A DNA stretch of 64,000 bases. Origin: Lineus longissimus (taxonomy: Eukaryota > Nemertea > Pilidiophora > Heteronemertea > Lineidae). Below the pieces are notes generated by a model. It did no database searches. It was not told the origin of the DNA and saw nothing but the letters and a program-made list of their open reading frames with translations. The stretch lies in NCBI RefSeq assembly GCF_910592395.1, contig NC_088311.1, forward strand, positions 19,346,501 to 19,410,500, read 5' to 3'. Shown piece by piece: positions 21,406 to 33,457 of this stretch (the first letter of the stretch is position 1; each line of letters starts with the position of its first letter). A program made the position numbers and the translations under genes.

Positions 21406-24400
21406 CTAAAGTTCATCAATTGGCTGTTTGGGCACAGCCTTGATTTGATCCAATGCTCGGTGCATCGATGTCACAACTGAAATAAAGAACAGTTCATATC
21501 AGACGTTACGTCATCCGTTAGGCATACTTTTTACAGAATTGTTTTCCTACAGAGTTACCTCCAATAGAGAATGGACAACACTTCACTGTGTGAGCTCGAC
21601 ATTATCAGGGACAATCATTTTCACTGTGTGAGCTCATTATCAGGGACAATCATTTTCACTGTGTGAGCTCATTATCAGGGACAATCATTTTCAGCTGCAT
21701 GGACTCTTGATCATCAGCCCCTAACTCGCCCCCCCCCTCCGCGCCAATGCTTAGCACATACATACGTCTCGTCGTGTGATACACTGTCGGGATAAGCAAA
21801 CCACTTACTTGAATTTGCATTGTAGTAGTAAAACTTGTAACTTTCATTTCCTCCTTGGTTGAAGATGTCTTGTCTGACCCTACCATTGGGATCTGTAAAT
21901 GATAGACAAAATAAACAAATTGATTTCAGCCTTGATGAAAGATTTAAGAGTATACATACTGCAGGGCAACTAAAATTCCACCCCAAACATTCGGCCAAAG
22001 CACAACAGATATTTGTTCCTTCCGTACATTGTGGTATCTTGATATTAGCACAGAGACATGCCAATTTCCAAACACCCATCGGGTTTTACCATTTTTCAAG
22101 ATCAGTTACTAGAATATAGATAGAAGGACCTACCAAGGAATAATATTCTTGGAATATAACCGCCATCTGGTTTGTACATTGCATCTGACGGCTCTTCGTC
22201 ATCCTGAAAAAAAGGTTGAAAAGCTAAATACATCGACTCCCCAGAAATGGTGACGATTTACAAGATTCGGCCACTTTGTAAAAGTAGCAGAAGATGAATT
22301 TGGCAATTTGTTGGAAAATTTCGAGGGGAGAAGTTTTAGTCATTAACGAAGGTGGTGTAGTGGCTCTGGTCTCTGACGAGTGGTCAGTACGTCCTTGGTT
22401 CGATCCCCACTGTTGGCATGAGACACCAAGCAGGTCTCTTTGCCTTACGTGCCTTACTGGTCAGAAATATTCAGGTGACTAAGCAGCTTATCTGAGCTCT
22501 ACTGAACACCCTTCAGAGTCAGCACCACATTTACAAAGGCCATTCCTCAGTTCATGAGATACATGCAGCTGAGCAGATGTTACATGCAGCTGAGCAGATG
22601 TTACATGCAGCTGAACAGATGTTACATGCAGCTGAGCAGATGTTACATGCAGCTGAGCAGATGTGACAGTGGGAATGGCATACATTTGTACATACCTGCA
22701 CATTAACCATAATGAAGTGTTTGCTGAGCGTCTGAAGCTCTTGAGAGGCTGCAAAATTTGGCTTCAGGTCTGAAAGAATCAATTTAAGGAACATCAAAAT
22801 ATTAAATGACTGATCAACTATGACAATGTAAGCTTATTTATAGTGCCACAATTAAAACTAATTTAAATGCCTCTTCCAAATGACTACTGTGCAAAATATA
22901 ATCTTTTTTTGTTCTCCTCACGGTGCCAAGTACCGCTGCCTTTACCATGAATATACTATCCCTGTCGGATTTCAAGAGTAACACTCCACTCGGTCAGACT
23001 AGAGCCAATTTTTGAAACATTTGTCTTAAAACTCAGGATTTTACAACACATAATCATTTACAGGTCAAAAATGTTACGCTATGACCCACGAAGTACTTAC
23101 TTTTACAGGCACCACACCAAGATTTATGGATTATCAACATCAAGGGTTTTTTACTGAAAATAAACCGACTGATTAATTTCAAGATATGGGACATCAAACT
23201 ATCCGGACTATTCCACTGTGCTGCATTATTGTACTGTGACCAAGTCCAGTTATTTGAAATCGCACTGTCACTGACTCATTTTCACGAATATATTTTCCAA
23301 ATACCAGTCATCTGATATCATTGACAATCCGCTCCCTGATTTACCATTAATATCACACTCTAAACGTTGGAGGGTCTTCGGTGGGAAAGATATGAGGACG
23401 TCTTTACCAGATAACAACTGTGACGAGGTTGTAGATGTGGCACTGGTAAAGTAAACTGGTCAAAATTGCCTTCCACAAAGTCAAATAATCATACTTTTGA
23501 ATATCTGAGAATTTTTTCTTCTTCATACCTATTGATACTGCTCAGTGATTTGATTAGGAATGTTCGTAATCTTAACGTTTGAATCTTGTTTTTTAATTAC
23601 TTTTTAGAATCGAGGTCAAAAGAAGCAGTTTACGGGACCAATGATGTCATCAATGGCAGGTTCACACTGAAGTTCCATTGATTACAAATGGCATCGACGC
23701 GAACTTCAATGCGAACCCGCCAAAGTTGCAGATGCATGATATCACACTTTAGACTTACTACTCTTCTGCATGTTTCAAGCCTTCATCGAGATTCACCCAA
23801 TCAATCTTGTCTCCCCATCCTGAAAAATAGTTGTTTATCAGTGGACAGTGGACAATAAACTTGTTAGTTCGTCTTAAACATGTAAAGGGAACCTTATATT
23901 TTTCACGATTCTGGGAATTTCAAATTCTACTGTGTCATTCAACAAATTCACGGCAAATTTCGCCATTCATTTGTAATCATCGTCCCCACCCAAGCCTCAT
24001 TTGACATTAGGCCCTGGCTACACAGTAGTCTGATGATCCATGCCGAAATTAAGACAACTTCACAGAGTACGGAGTAGCTGTGGTTATGAAATACCAACGC
24101 CTTATAAAATCTACAATTGGAAAATAGGACACAACACATGAATCGCATTACAAACATATCATGATCATAATAATGCAAGGTGCCTGAAGTTTGAGGTGAA
24201 CCGAACCGCCGCAAGGCTCGAGTTACACAGAAAGTGACACGTAAAACTTTTTTGAGCCGCTGTGTTTGTGAATTTATCAACGATTCTCCGCAGTTAACAT
24301 GTATTTTAGGATATCACTTTTTTTCTAAGATATGACGCACCTCTAGCAAGTTCGTTAGCGCCAATCAATTGCAAAACGACAGAGAAAACAAGCAAAATGT

Positions 24401-24437
24401 TTGCAAAACTGGCGAACACAGAATTTGAGGAAGCCAT
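21406..24437 (-). CDS. TXNDC12: Thioredoxin domain-containing protein 12 (ERp18/AGR1), complete
   Basis: This is an ER-luminal thiol-disulfide oxidoreductase of the AGR/TXNDC12 family. Exons in transcript order: 24437-24341, 23819-23759, 23153-23101, 22769-22696, 22203-22134, 21892-21809, 21476-21406. They join in phase to 169 codons (human 172). Residues 1-27 or so form a signal peptide (hydrophobic ILLVFSVVLQLIGA). The active site HKSWCGACK puts the cysteines at 66 and 69, the same positions as in the human protein. Further family blocks are DGGYIPRI and FLDPNGRVRQDI. The protein ends PIDEL, an ER-retrieval signal of KDEL type; the human protein ends EDEL. It is head-to-head with HDAC1 (843 bp apart) and in tandem with CCM2. 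Intron 4 contains a 21-bp repeat and a SINE-like piece. Confidence 0.97.
21583..21692. repeat. About 35-bp tandem repeat, three copies
   Basis: CACTGTGTGAGCTC, then ATTATCAGGGACAATCATTT, recurs three times in the last TXNDC12 intron. Confidence 0.85.
22324..22475 (+). repeat. tRNA-derived SINE fragment, family S, copy 1
   Basis: GGTGGTGTAGTGG resembles a polymerase III A box and GGTTCGATCCC a B box, spaced as in a tRNA. The downstream CTGTTGGCATGAG and TTACTGGTCAG match the reverse complement of the element at 36600-36780. It lies in a TXNDC12 intron. Confidence 0.7.
22550..22668. repeat. 21-bp minisatellite with CAGCTG E-box cores, about five copies
   Basis: The unit is ATGCAGCTGAGCAGATGTTAC. 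Since 21 is a multiple of three, it leaves an open frame of repeated HVTSAQL on the minus strand, in a TXNDC12 intron and not in the mature transcript. Confidence 0.88.
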
Positions 24438-25279
24438 CTTTACTGTAGCAATCTGGTGCCCAGGTATTTTCACGCCGTGGGCATCAGTTTCGCCACGCTC
24501 CGCGGACGTGCCAACTTTCCGCGTGGGATAGCTTCGCGTGTTCGCTATAAAGCATTAGTGCTTAGAGGATGGTGCTAGTGCTTTCATTGCTTTGAGATTG
24601 GCCACCTCCTGTATCAATATACATGCTGTTGTTGTTGAGATGGAAGCTGAACCGCGCGCGTGTACTGACCTGAAGAGGAGTCAAGTGTCTGAGATCGCGA
24701 CAAAGGCTTTATTGGCACCTTCTAAAAGCACTACCCACCACCCAGTGCCTTTCGTTCCGGGCTATATTCCTTGTTCTATCGCTACCATCGCTTCTGTTAG
24801 TGTCGCCCATATCTCGGGATTGCTTGTAGGCCTACCCGCCCCCTTTTACTACATTATGGGAGCAATAAAACACGGAATATGGCCCGGTGTGACAGTGGAT
24901 ATAGTCCCCCTGGAGTCATAGTCCGGTAGCATTGTATTTGCCCAATTAACAGGCAGCATGATCTATTGTACCGCTAACTCTAACCAAAACATTTAGCAAT
25001 GCGGGCTATTGTTACACGGACTATCAGCCCTAGGACTACTATCCCCGTCACACCGGAATGAAAGGTAGGCCTACTGGGTAGTGGGTTAACCAGTTCATTC
25101 TCAACTAAGGTGTTATTCCTCCTTAGAGCATGGCTCGCCAAATTTAAGAAATCCGCGCAGTGGGGGAGTGCTGATTTGCCACCTGTGGACCAGGTTGCTG
25201 TAAGTGCTTGGGACCAGTCACAAGCACAGCAGTGTGCACAGGCGCAACGTGAAAGCTGCAGTAAGTCACAGCATCAGTC
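24438..25279. promoter_or_regulatory. Divergent promoter region between TXNDC12 and HDAC1
   Basis: 843 bp or less separate the two start codons, which face away from each other, so the transcripts must start within this stretch. CpG-containing stretches are at about 24470-24540 (GCTCCGCGGACGTGCC), and CTATAAAG sits at 24545-24552 on the plus strand. The open frame at 24592-24921 shows no known family and is probably chance. Confidence 0.65.
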
Positions 25280-28200
25280 ATGTCTACACAACCTCACAGC
25301 AAGAAGAAAATCTGCTATTACTACGATGGTGAGTGATTAATTATAGATAGTTGGATCCACTTATTTTACAGGTCACTCCTCGGGCTAATTTTGGGACAAG
25401 ATCAGAAGATCTGAAGAATGGATGAGTTTTGTACCGCGCGCCTCCGATCGATCGGGCATCACTTTTCCCAAATTTCATCAAGTCAATATCGTCATGCCGC
25501 GTGATCAAATCGGCCCACCTTGTTGTGTATTTTGATCTATATGTTAATATCGTTCGTGTTGTATTCATTTTCTACTAGTTTGTGGTGTAAGTTTGTGGGT
25601 AAAAACGATTTTATATCTGGGCTTTCTAAACGGTGGAGTCGAATGCACTGTTCCTTTGTGTACATTTTGTGTACAAAGGAGCCTCCACCAATGTATGGTG
25701 GCTCCCTAGGCCGAACGCATTTACTCTTTCATTTACAAGTTTCATTTGCATTGCTGGTTTTGTTCATGCATTTTATGTTATGAATTAAATCATGCTCTGG
25801 TCTGGAACACTACTAACTACTCTTACTAGAGTCTTACTCACCTACTGGTTGGATTTATTTTAAGTTTCCTTTTAATTGATAAATGATCCTTGCTATTGTT
25901 ACATCTCGACCAAACATTATTAATTAAACAGGATAAAAAGTAATCAACGTCAAAAGGGTTTGACTTGACAACTTCTACAGTCCTGTCTTGTTTGTATTAA
26001 ATGTAAATTAGTCCACAAAGACAAGGAGAAATAGGTGTATAGTAATGCCCCTCTCTACTCTTACTTACAGACTCGTTAGACCGCTAATCCTTAATCCTTG
26101 GAACCAGTCCGGGTCTGACTTTTGGGCTTATATTTTGAAAACTTGAGATAAATTTTTTCTGCTTTTCTCTCCAGGCGACATTGGTAACTATTATTATGGC
26201 CAGGGACATCCCATGAAGCCCCATCGCATACGCATGACACACAATCTGCTCCTCAATTATGGACTCTATCGAAAAATGGAAATTTATGTGAGTATGCATT
26301 GTACAGGATTATATCTCTAAAGGAAACTGTCCTTAATAGAGAGGAGTCTAAAGTAGAGGTCAAATTCAATGGAAACAAACAATTTGGGACCAAAAGTAGT
26401 GTCCTTGATAGAGAGGGTATCCTTATTAGGGAGGTGTCTGCTAAGGGAGGTTCCACTGTAAGGTGACTGATGTAATTCTACTGGTTGAGGATCTCAGGTC
26501 CCAGTAATTTTCATCATCAAAATATTTTATTTTGAACGTTGTTTTATTTTCAGCGCCCTCACAAAGCTACTCAAGAAGAAATGACGAAATTCCACAGCGA
26601 TGACTACATAAAATTCTTACGGAGCATTCGACCAGATAACATGTCAGAATACAACAAACAGATGCAGAGATGTGAGTTGTGAGCCTGTTTGCAACAGCGT
26701 AACAGTTCTGTGTGTTGTCTTGTTTGCCAATGGGGTTATCCCAAAACTTTCTCTAAATAATCACAAATTCCCTTATCAAACTCTTTCACTGCCAAACACT
26801 TTTGGAAACTACAAATTCACAAATTCCCATCACTTCAAACGCATTTTAGAAAGTATCACACAACGAAAGTGGTGTCGGCACAAAAAAATGGAAAATTATG
26901 CTGACATGTCCAGACACGTTCAAATCAAGTGCCAAGGAAAGACAGTGTGAGAAATAACATCATATACCTTTCACTGTTTCAGTAACCACTTTCGGTATCG
27001 AATTGGTTTCTGCATATTGACAAACTGTTGTCTTTTATATTCCAGTCAATGTTGGTGAAGATTGTCCCGTCTTCGATGGAATGTATGAGTTCTGTCAGTT
27101 GTCAACAGGAGGCTCTGTAGCTGGTGCTGTGAAGCTAAACAAACAGGCGGCCGACATCGCTGTCAACTGGGCGGGAGGACTTCACCACGCCAAGAAGTCG
27201 GAGGCTTCTGGATTCTGTTATGTAAACGACATTGTGCTAGCAATTTTAGAATTACTGAAGTAAGTATAAAGTCTTAAAAGTAGAAATTTTAAGTCGGACA
27301 AATAATTAAATCATGTAAATAGTGCATGGTTTGAAATTCACCTAGGCAATGAGTCTAATGCCTTCCTGCACTCCCTATTTGGCTTGGTGCCATTGAAATA
27401 TCTTCCTTTTGGAGGCAACTTATGCTTTATCTTTTGACATTAATTTTAAAATAAGATCTTATCCATTTGAAAGGTACTGTTTTAGACAAAAAAAGCTGTG
27501 CCCTTTCGAAACAAATTTCGAGGTCTGCCACCAGTTTGTGCTTTCGCCTCTCATTTAAAGGATGTAGTAATCAAAGTAAAGTGACGTACCCATGGTCACA
27601 GACATTCTACAACAAATCATGTCAAGTTTAAATTATATATAATTTACTTCGTTCCAGATATCATCAGCGTGTTCTGTACGTCGACATCGACATCCATCAC
27701 GGCGACGGCGTGGAGGAGGCATTTTATACGACAGATCGTGTCATGACTGTATCATTCCATAAATATGGCGAATACTTCCCCGGAACGGGTGACCTCAGGG
27801 TAAGTGCATGAGCACCCTGGGTGCCAGATGGGGGATTCTAAAGTGTTGAAAACCAGCGACCTTATTCACAGTAGTGTAACTGTGTCCCAACTCTCCTAAT
27901 TTAGGCAAATAGAAAAGTGTCTGTATTGGCAGTAAGCTTTGTACATTGTAGTCAGTATCGAACACAGATTTTGGCAACTGATCACTTTGTCTTTTGTATG
28001 AATGAAGTCATCAGATCGAATCTCAGTTTACCCAGCCTCTATGTCAATGGGGGCTATCATAAACTCCTAAATGTACATTTATTTGATAAAGTGCATTGCA
28101 GTACGTGGTGTCATACCTGCGTCACATTGATTATAAGGCTTAAAATAAGGCATTAGAAAAATAGTCATAAGGCTTTCTACACTATCTAAAAAAAGTAGTG

Positions 28201-30622
28201 GTACAGTGGTTATATCGCAGGTATGTTATTTTGATTGTATTATATTAGAAATTGACGGCGTGGCCATGACCTCATCATGCCAAAAAAATTTTGCAGGATA
28301 TTGGAGCAGGTCGTGGCAAGTACTATGCAGTGAACTTCCCTCTTCGAGATGGAATTGACGATGATTCATACGAGTCGATATTCTGCCCAGTAAGTAGCAA
28401 ACCTCTTTTAATCAAAACCATTTCATACAGTTGAACCTCCCTGAGGACACCCTTGGGAGGGACAAGTACTGTCCTTGATAAAAAGGTAAAATCGAATGAA
28501 AAAAACCAATTTGGACGAAAAACTAGTGTCCTTAAAGAGAGGGTGTACTTGATACTAATGATAGAGAGGTCCGCTAACGATGTATTGTGAGATCATCATA
28601 TATCATCTTCTTAGGGTAATCTGGTAACGGTTTCCTCTTTTCCAGGTGTTGACCAAAGTCATGGAGATGTATCAGCCAAGTGCCGTGGTGCTGCAGTGCG
28701 GTGCCGATTCTTTATCGGGAGACAGACTTGGTTGCTTCAACGTGACCTTGAAGGGTCACGGGAAGTGCGTCGAGTTCGTCAAGAAATACAACCTGCCTCT
28801 GTTGATGCTCGGCGGAGGTGGCTACACGATCAGGAACGTCGCACGATGCTGGACGTACGAGACGTCGATTGCTCTCGGCGTTGAGGTGGCCAACGAATTG
28901 CCCTACAATGACTACTTCGAATATTACGGTCCCGATTTCAAGCTACACATCAGCCCATCGAACATGGCCAACCAGAACACACCTGAATATCTGGACAAGA
29001 TCAAGTAAGTATAAACCAGAAATCAAATAGGCTCATTTCTCGTACATGTGAGAATATTTGCGGCTCAAATATTTTGCTTTTGAACCCTCAATGTTACTTT
29101 TCACGGAGAACAATGTTCGCAGTCATGGGCCGAAAAAGCATTGAAAAAAACGTGCTTGTTTTAGAGATTTCAACTTTGCGAGCAATCACCTGAGTACTGA
29201 GAGCTCCAGCAAGCGTTCTGCAGAAAAATGCATTTACTTCAAGAAAAAAACTTTTTCCGACTCCAATTTTGTAGAGAAGGTGGGAGGGGAGGGCAACATC
29301 AAACATACAATTCTTAAGGAGAGCCCAGGTTATCCTCTATTGACTTCTTAACAGAAACCTTAAACTTTTACAGGACTCGATTATTTGAAAACTTGCGCAT
29401 GTTGCCTCATGCTCCCGGTGTCCAGATGCAGGCCATTCCCGAGGATTGTGTAAACGATGAGAGCGATGACGAGGAGAAAGAAAACCCTGATGAGAGAATA
29501 TCAAGTAAGTACAATCAGTTGGAGGACTAGAAATTTGTTGTCTGAGAGCGAGACGCACTGCATGATATCATTTGGCCCATAGGCCTATTTGTGATTATGG
29601 AAATGAGGTAAAATTCTTTGTTTTGACAATTTGGCTGCATATTTTGAGTTCGAATCTAATATCCATCTCCATCTCTCTCTCCAGTCCGTGCCAGCGATAA
29701 GCGCATCACAGGAGAAGATGAGTTCTCCGATTCTGAAGACGAAGAAGGTGGCGGCAGACGCGACAGACAGAACTTTAAACGTAAACGGCCAAGAACCGAG
29801 GATGGAGAAAAGAAATCTGAGGAATCGGGTAAGCCTTTCATTTCTGTGTGTGCTATGAGCTTCCACAAAATCATATTTTGTGAAAAAAAATACTCCAGAG
29901 GCTCGCATGGAACAATTTTTTCTCCATCTTTACCTGATCATGATGAGTAAAGTTGGAATTATTCTGTCTTCTGTTGCCCCATGCAAACACAATGTCCCTG
30001 GCCTGGGACATTTTATTTTCACAAACTCTCTTCTAAAACTGTTGTCAATGGAGTTAGGCCTTGTTGGGAGTTAGGCCTTGTTGATCTTTCAGTTCATAGG
30101 GTTGTGAAGTATCTCTGCATCAAAGTATCTCTGAATACCTGCGCTGTGCTAGAGTTTGTTTCTACCTAGAGTTGCTATTCTATGCTCATGTTTTATAGGC
30201 GATGCTAAACCTGCCAAGGACGTCAAAGTCGAACCCACAGCTGCACCAGAGGTCAAGACAGAAGTGAAAGAAAAGTAAGACTATTTTTATGTCAGATTGA
30301 ATCGTATAGTAAAGTGTTGTAAAAATTCACCTTTTGGCTTTGAGAAGGGGCGATCTCTCCCTTTTGGCGAAGTTTGTTTACTGTCTGAAAAAAAAATATC
30401 TGTGGTTGAGAAGAACATGTGAGGCAATTGAGAGCCTAGTTTGGTGATTCCTGTGTTGACATTTTTACATTAATTTCATATCTTCCTTTCAGCAATGAGA
30501 AAGAAAAAGAGCCGGAGAAGAAGGTCGAGGAACCACCAGCAGCAGCAGCCGCAGCAACACCACCTGCCGAGACAAAAGAAGCAGCCCCGACTGCCACCAC
30601 AGAGGAAAAGATGGAAATATGA
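25280..30622 (+). CDS. HDAC1: Class I histone deacetylase, HDAC1/HDAC2 orthologue (complete)
   Basis: This zinc-dependent lysine deacetylase is the catalytic core of the Sin3, NuRD and CoREST complexes. Exons: 25280-25328, 26175-26287, 26554-26671, 27046-27259, 27658-27799, 28297-28389, 28646-29004, 29374-29504, 29685-29828, 30199-30274, 30493-30622. They join in phase to 522 codons; human HDAC1 has 482. The start [17 protein letters not shown] aligns residue for residue with human HDAC1. Catalytic features are intact: [20 protein letters not shown] (His 140/141), [14 protein letters not shown] (Asp 176, His 178), [16 protein letters not shown] (Asp 264, Arg 270) and [17 protein letters not shown] (Tyr 303). 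The acidic/basic C-terminal tail has ESDDEEKE and SDSEDEE casein kinase II-type sites, then an Ala/Pro/Glu-rich end finishing EEKMEI. It precedes the vertebrate HDAC1/HDAC2 split, so either name applies. A MITE copy lies in each of introns 2 and 6. Confidence 0.98.
26326..26458 (+). mobile_element. MITE, pogo/Tigger-like family, copy 4 (5' truncated)
   Basis: It lacks the first terminal repeat but keeps the central CAATTTGGGACC block and the end GGGAGGTTCCACTG followed by TA. It lies in HDAC1 intron 2. Confidence 0.82.
28428..28590 (+). mobile_element. MITE, pogo/Tigger-like family, copy 5 (diverged)
   Basis: CAGTTGAACCTCCCTGAGGA start after TA, central CCAATTTGGACG, and a degraded right end (CCGCTAACGATGTATTGTG). 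It lies in HDAC1 intron 6. Confidence 0.8.
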
Positions 30623-32397
30623 ACGATCAAATGATTTCTGGAATGGTCATCATAACACAGAAAAAGTAGTGACAGCAGGCTATTTAAAAGGAACGATATA
30701 GGAATGTGACATTTCCATTCTTGGAGGATTTCCGTTTTTCCTCCTCCTAGGAAGGGTTAATTTGCCAGCAGAAGTGGAAAGATTTATGCCTCAGGTCTCA
30801 GTAAAACTTCGAATTTTTTAAATCAAACAAAAGAAGCATTTTAGAGACATATTTTTGCAAGTATTAAGGGCAGTTCGAAGGACAACATGTGCACGTGGAA
30901 AACTTAACAGTTTTTTGCTCTGAGTACTGTAACAACCATGCCATGAGTGTGATCAAGGATAACTTTGAAGAAGATTTGACACTAGAGGACTAGTAAAATT
31001 AACTGTGTTTTGCCATCAAATCTTAACAAGCCGCTTTAGGACACATGACATTGTTGGATTGGGCATATTTTGCATAATGGCTAATATTGTCATTTTATGT
31101 TGGACAAAAGAATGGGAAACTACTGTCTGGATGACCTTAGACCTATTTACCTAAAATCCAGGTTTGATCACCTTCTTATTTGTATGTTTTTGACATGTAT
31201 GATAAAAATATGCAGAGAAAAGGCACATAAGTGCAAGCTGTAGCCAACTTCATGATAATGAACATTGCATGTGCTCCAAGCCTGGGATCAGACATGTCAT
31301 TTCATTATTCATGTATTCTCTTATTCACTTATTCAGGTGTGCATGTGATAAATATCACATCAGTCCATTTTGTTAATATCAGGTATAGATTTAATCCATG
31401 CTTGTTAATATCAATGTTGTGAAAAGGTCTAGTTTTATACATGTAACTCCTCATTGTGTTTCACTGATTTCATGACAGCCAAAAGTGTGCATAGGTCCCT
31501 GGAAGACTACTTCAAATTGATTAACTCACAAGACATAAAGGAAGTCTTGGTACATTGTGAACACCACTACAATTTGTTAAAGTCGGATGTTCAACAATCT
31601 GGGATGGGCGGCTGCTTTTCTGTTCCTTCTTCTCTTAAAGTTGTGACTATGCACCTGTTTTCCATTCCTTATTAAAGAGTAAGTAGGTCGCATTTGAAAA
31701 TATTCAAAATATAGTTTACCTTGGAGACACTGGCAAGATAAATCAGAACTGACCAAATTTCTGTACCAAAACATTGCCACAGGAAATACATTGGGCTTTT
31801 GATCTTGCCTGTCCTAGGGGCAAATGTCAAGGCACCGAAAAAGAGCAACATGTTCGCGAAAATAATGTTTTATGATGTAAACTTCGAGAAAGACGTCATG
31901 GAGTTGCAAACAGTTGGGCACTTGTGAAAACGGTGCACTTCGTCGGAAGAGTTTGGTGTGACATAATATACAATCTTGTGATGTCACATGATGTAAATGG
32001 CGGCCACAGTTAACCACTGCAGGAATGGCCAGCCAAATATAATAGGCTCAAGTTGCTAAATGCGACCCAAAATCCACTCCGAATTTTCCAGATTGTTTTA
32101 GATGCTTACTGAGACTATGGTAATGAAAAGCTGTGGAATTCCAATCTACTTGCTCTTTAATGAAAGTACACATTGTTTCTGTAGAAATTAAGTTATTCAC
32201 AATCATGTAGCACATGTGTTTAATTTCTATTTGATAAAAAAATGCAGTTTTGTATGATCTCGTGATGGACTGAGTCATGGTTGCTTTGAAATTAAGCAAA
32301 TCTGGCTCTGGACCAAATTATCAATATGTTGTTTGTCATCAGATGTCTGGTAATTTGTGAGGTTGTGTGGCTGTAATTAATGCCCTAATTAAATAAA
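30623..32397 (+). other. HDAC1: HDAC1 3' UTR with poly(A) signal
   Basis: About 1.8 kb without a supported exon follows the TGA at 30620-30622. The AATAAA at 32392-32397 (TTAAATAAAGTC) is the best poly(A) signal. Short open frames at 31231-31422 and 31454-31675 have no family similarity. The UTR extent is an inference. Confidence 0.6.
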
Positions 32398-33457
32398 GTC
32401 ATTTTTCATAAAGGACTTTTTGTTAGTCTCCATGTCAACTGAGGACTGGTACCTATTGGTGTGTCATGGACTTGATGTGGATGAGGCTTAGACAGGAAAC
32501 ATGTGAGCAAAGTTGGCAGCATAATGGCCACACCGCTCACACACGTAAAATCCAGGCCTACTCTGCACCGTTAGGTATATGATGTCGCAGATTGCAGTGC
32601 TTTTGAACCGATATAATGTCCTCATTTTGCCATCCAAGAATACAATGTTTCTTGCCCAATATGACAATGAGGACGTCGTGCAATCGTTACTTGGAGACGC
32701 AAGGCGTTGGACTATTGCCAAGCAAGGGACTTCAGCCACGGAGGGGAAGGCCATTGCAAGCTTCATGTTCCTCAAACAGTGGGGTCTTGCTTACCATGGC
32801 ATAGACTCCAGGTACAGCAAGGTTCCAAATTTTTCCCGTGAATTAAAGCACATTCACTGAATACCTTAGCGGATAACCTAAATTTCTGATGGGGTCAGAC
32901 AGGATTATGGACCCTGGCTCAAAGGCGTGGTAGCCTGCAGTGTTAACCTGTTGGGCTGGAGGCAAGATGAAGAGCCATGATGCAGATCAAGGTCTTTGCC
33001 AGACGGATCTTCTTTACTTACGAATTTCGCGACAAAGATTTCAATCACATGTAACGTCGAGTGTTGTGCTGAAGTTCAGGATGTACAACATTTACTACAA
33101 AGCTCTGAAAAACGTGCCTTGTAAGAACACACATCAAATCAAATCTGTTTGTACCCAAAGCCAATCAGATCCCATTGATATGAGGATGATAAAAACCATA
33201 ACAATGCCATGTGCATGTCTATTTTTAGCTTAGTCCCACCACACGTGACACTATTTACCTTATTATGCATGGGGAATCCCGACGCTAAAAGGAAACAAGT
33301 TTGAAGCATGAATTCACATTTTGCACTGATACAGTAGTGCATCATGTACATACAGTGTACATTGCTCTTCAGCTGTTCAAAATGAAAAGTAATTTTTCCT
33401 CGATTTCTCTGCCTGTATTATTCTCTCATCGGATTTCATGATCTGAGTTAGTCTGAA
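32398..33457. other. HDAC1-SZT2 intergenic region, no gene seen
   Basis: Both neighbours are on the plus strand, so the SZT2 promoter should lie here. An open frame at 32579-32860 (93 codons, overlapped by one of 95 on the opposite strand) has no recognised motif; it may be transposon debris. Confidence 0.5.

Noticed and set aside
22488-22797. Repeat protein with HVTSAQL units on the minus strand
   Set aside because: Most of it is the 21-bp intronic repeat; only 22696-22769 is coding, as a TXNDC12 exon in the frame NLKPNFAASQELQ.
24592-24921. 109-codon open frame in the divergent promoter
   Set aside because: No recognisable domain, no splice partners, and it overlaps the promoter region needed by two genes.
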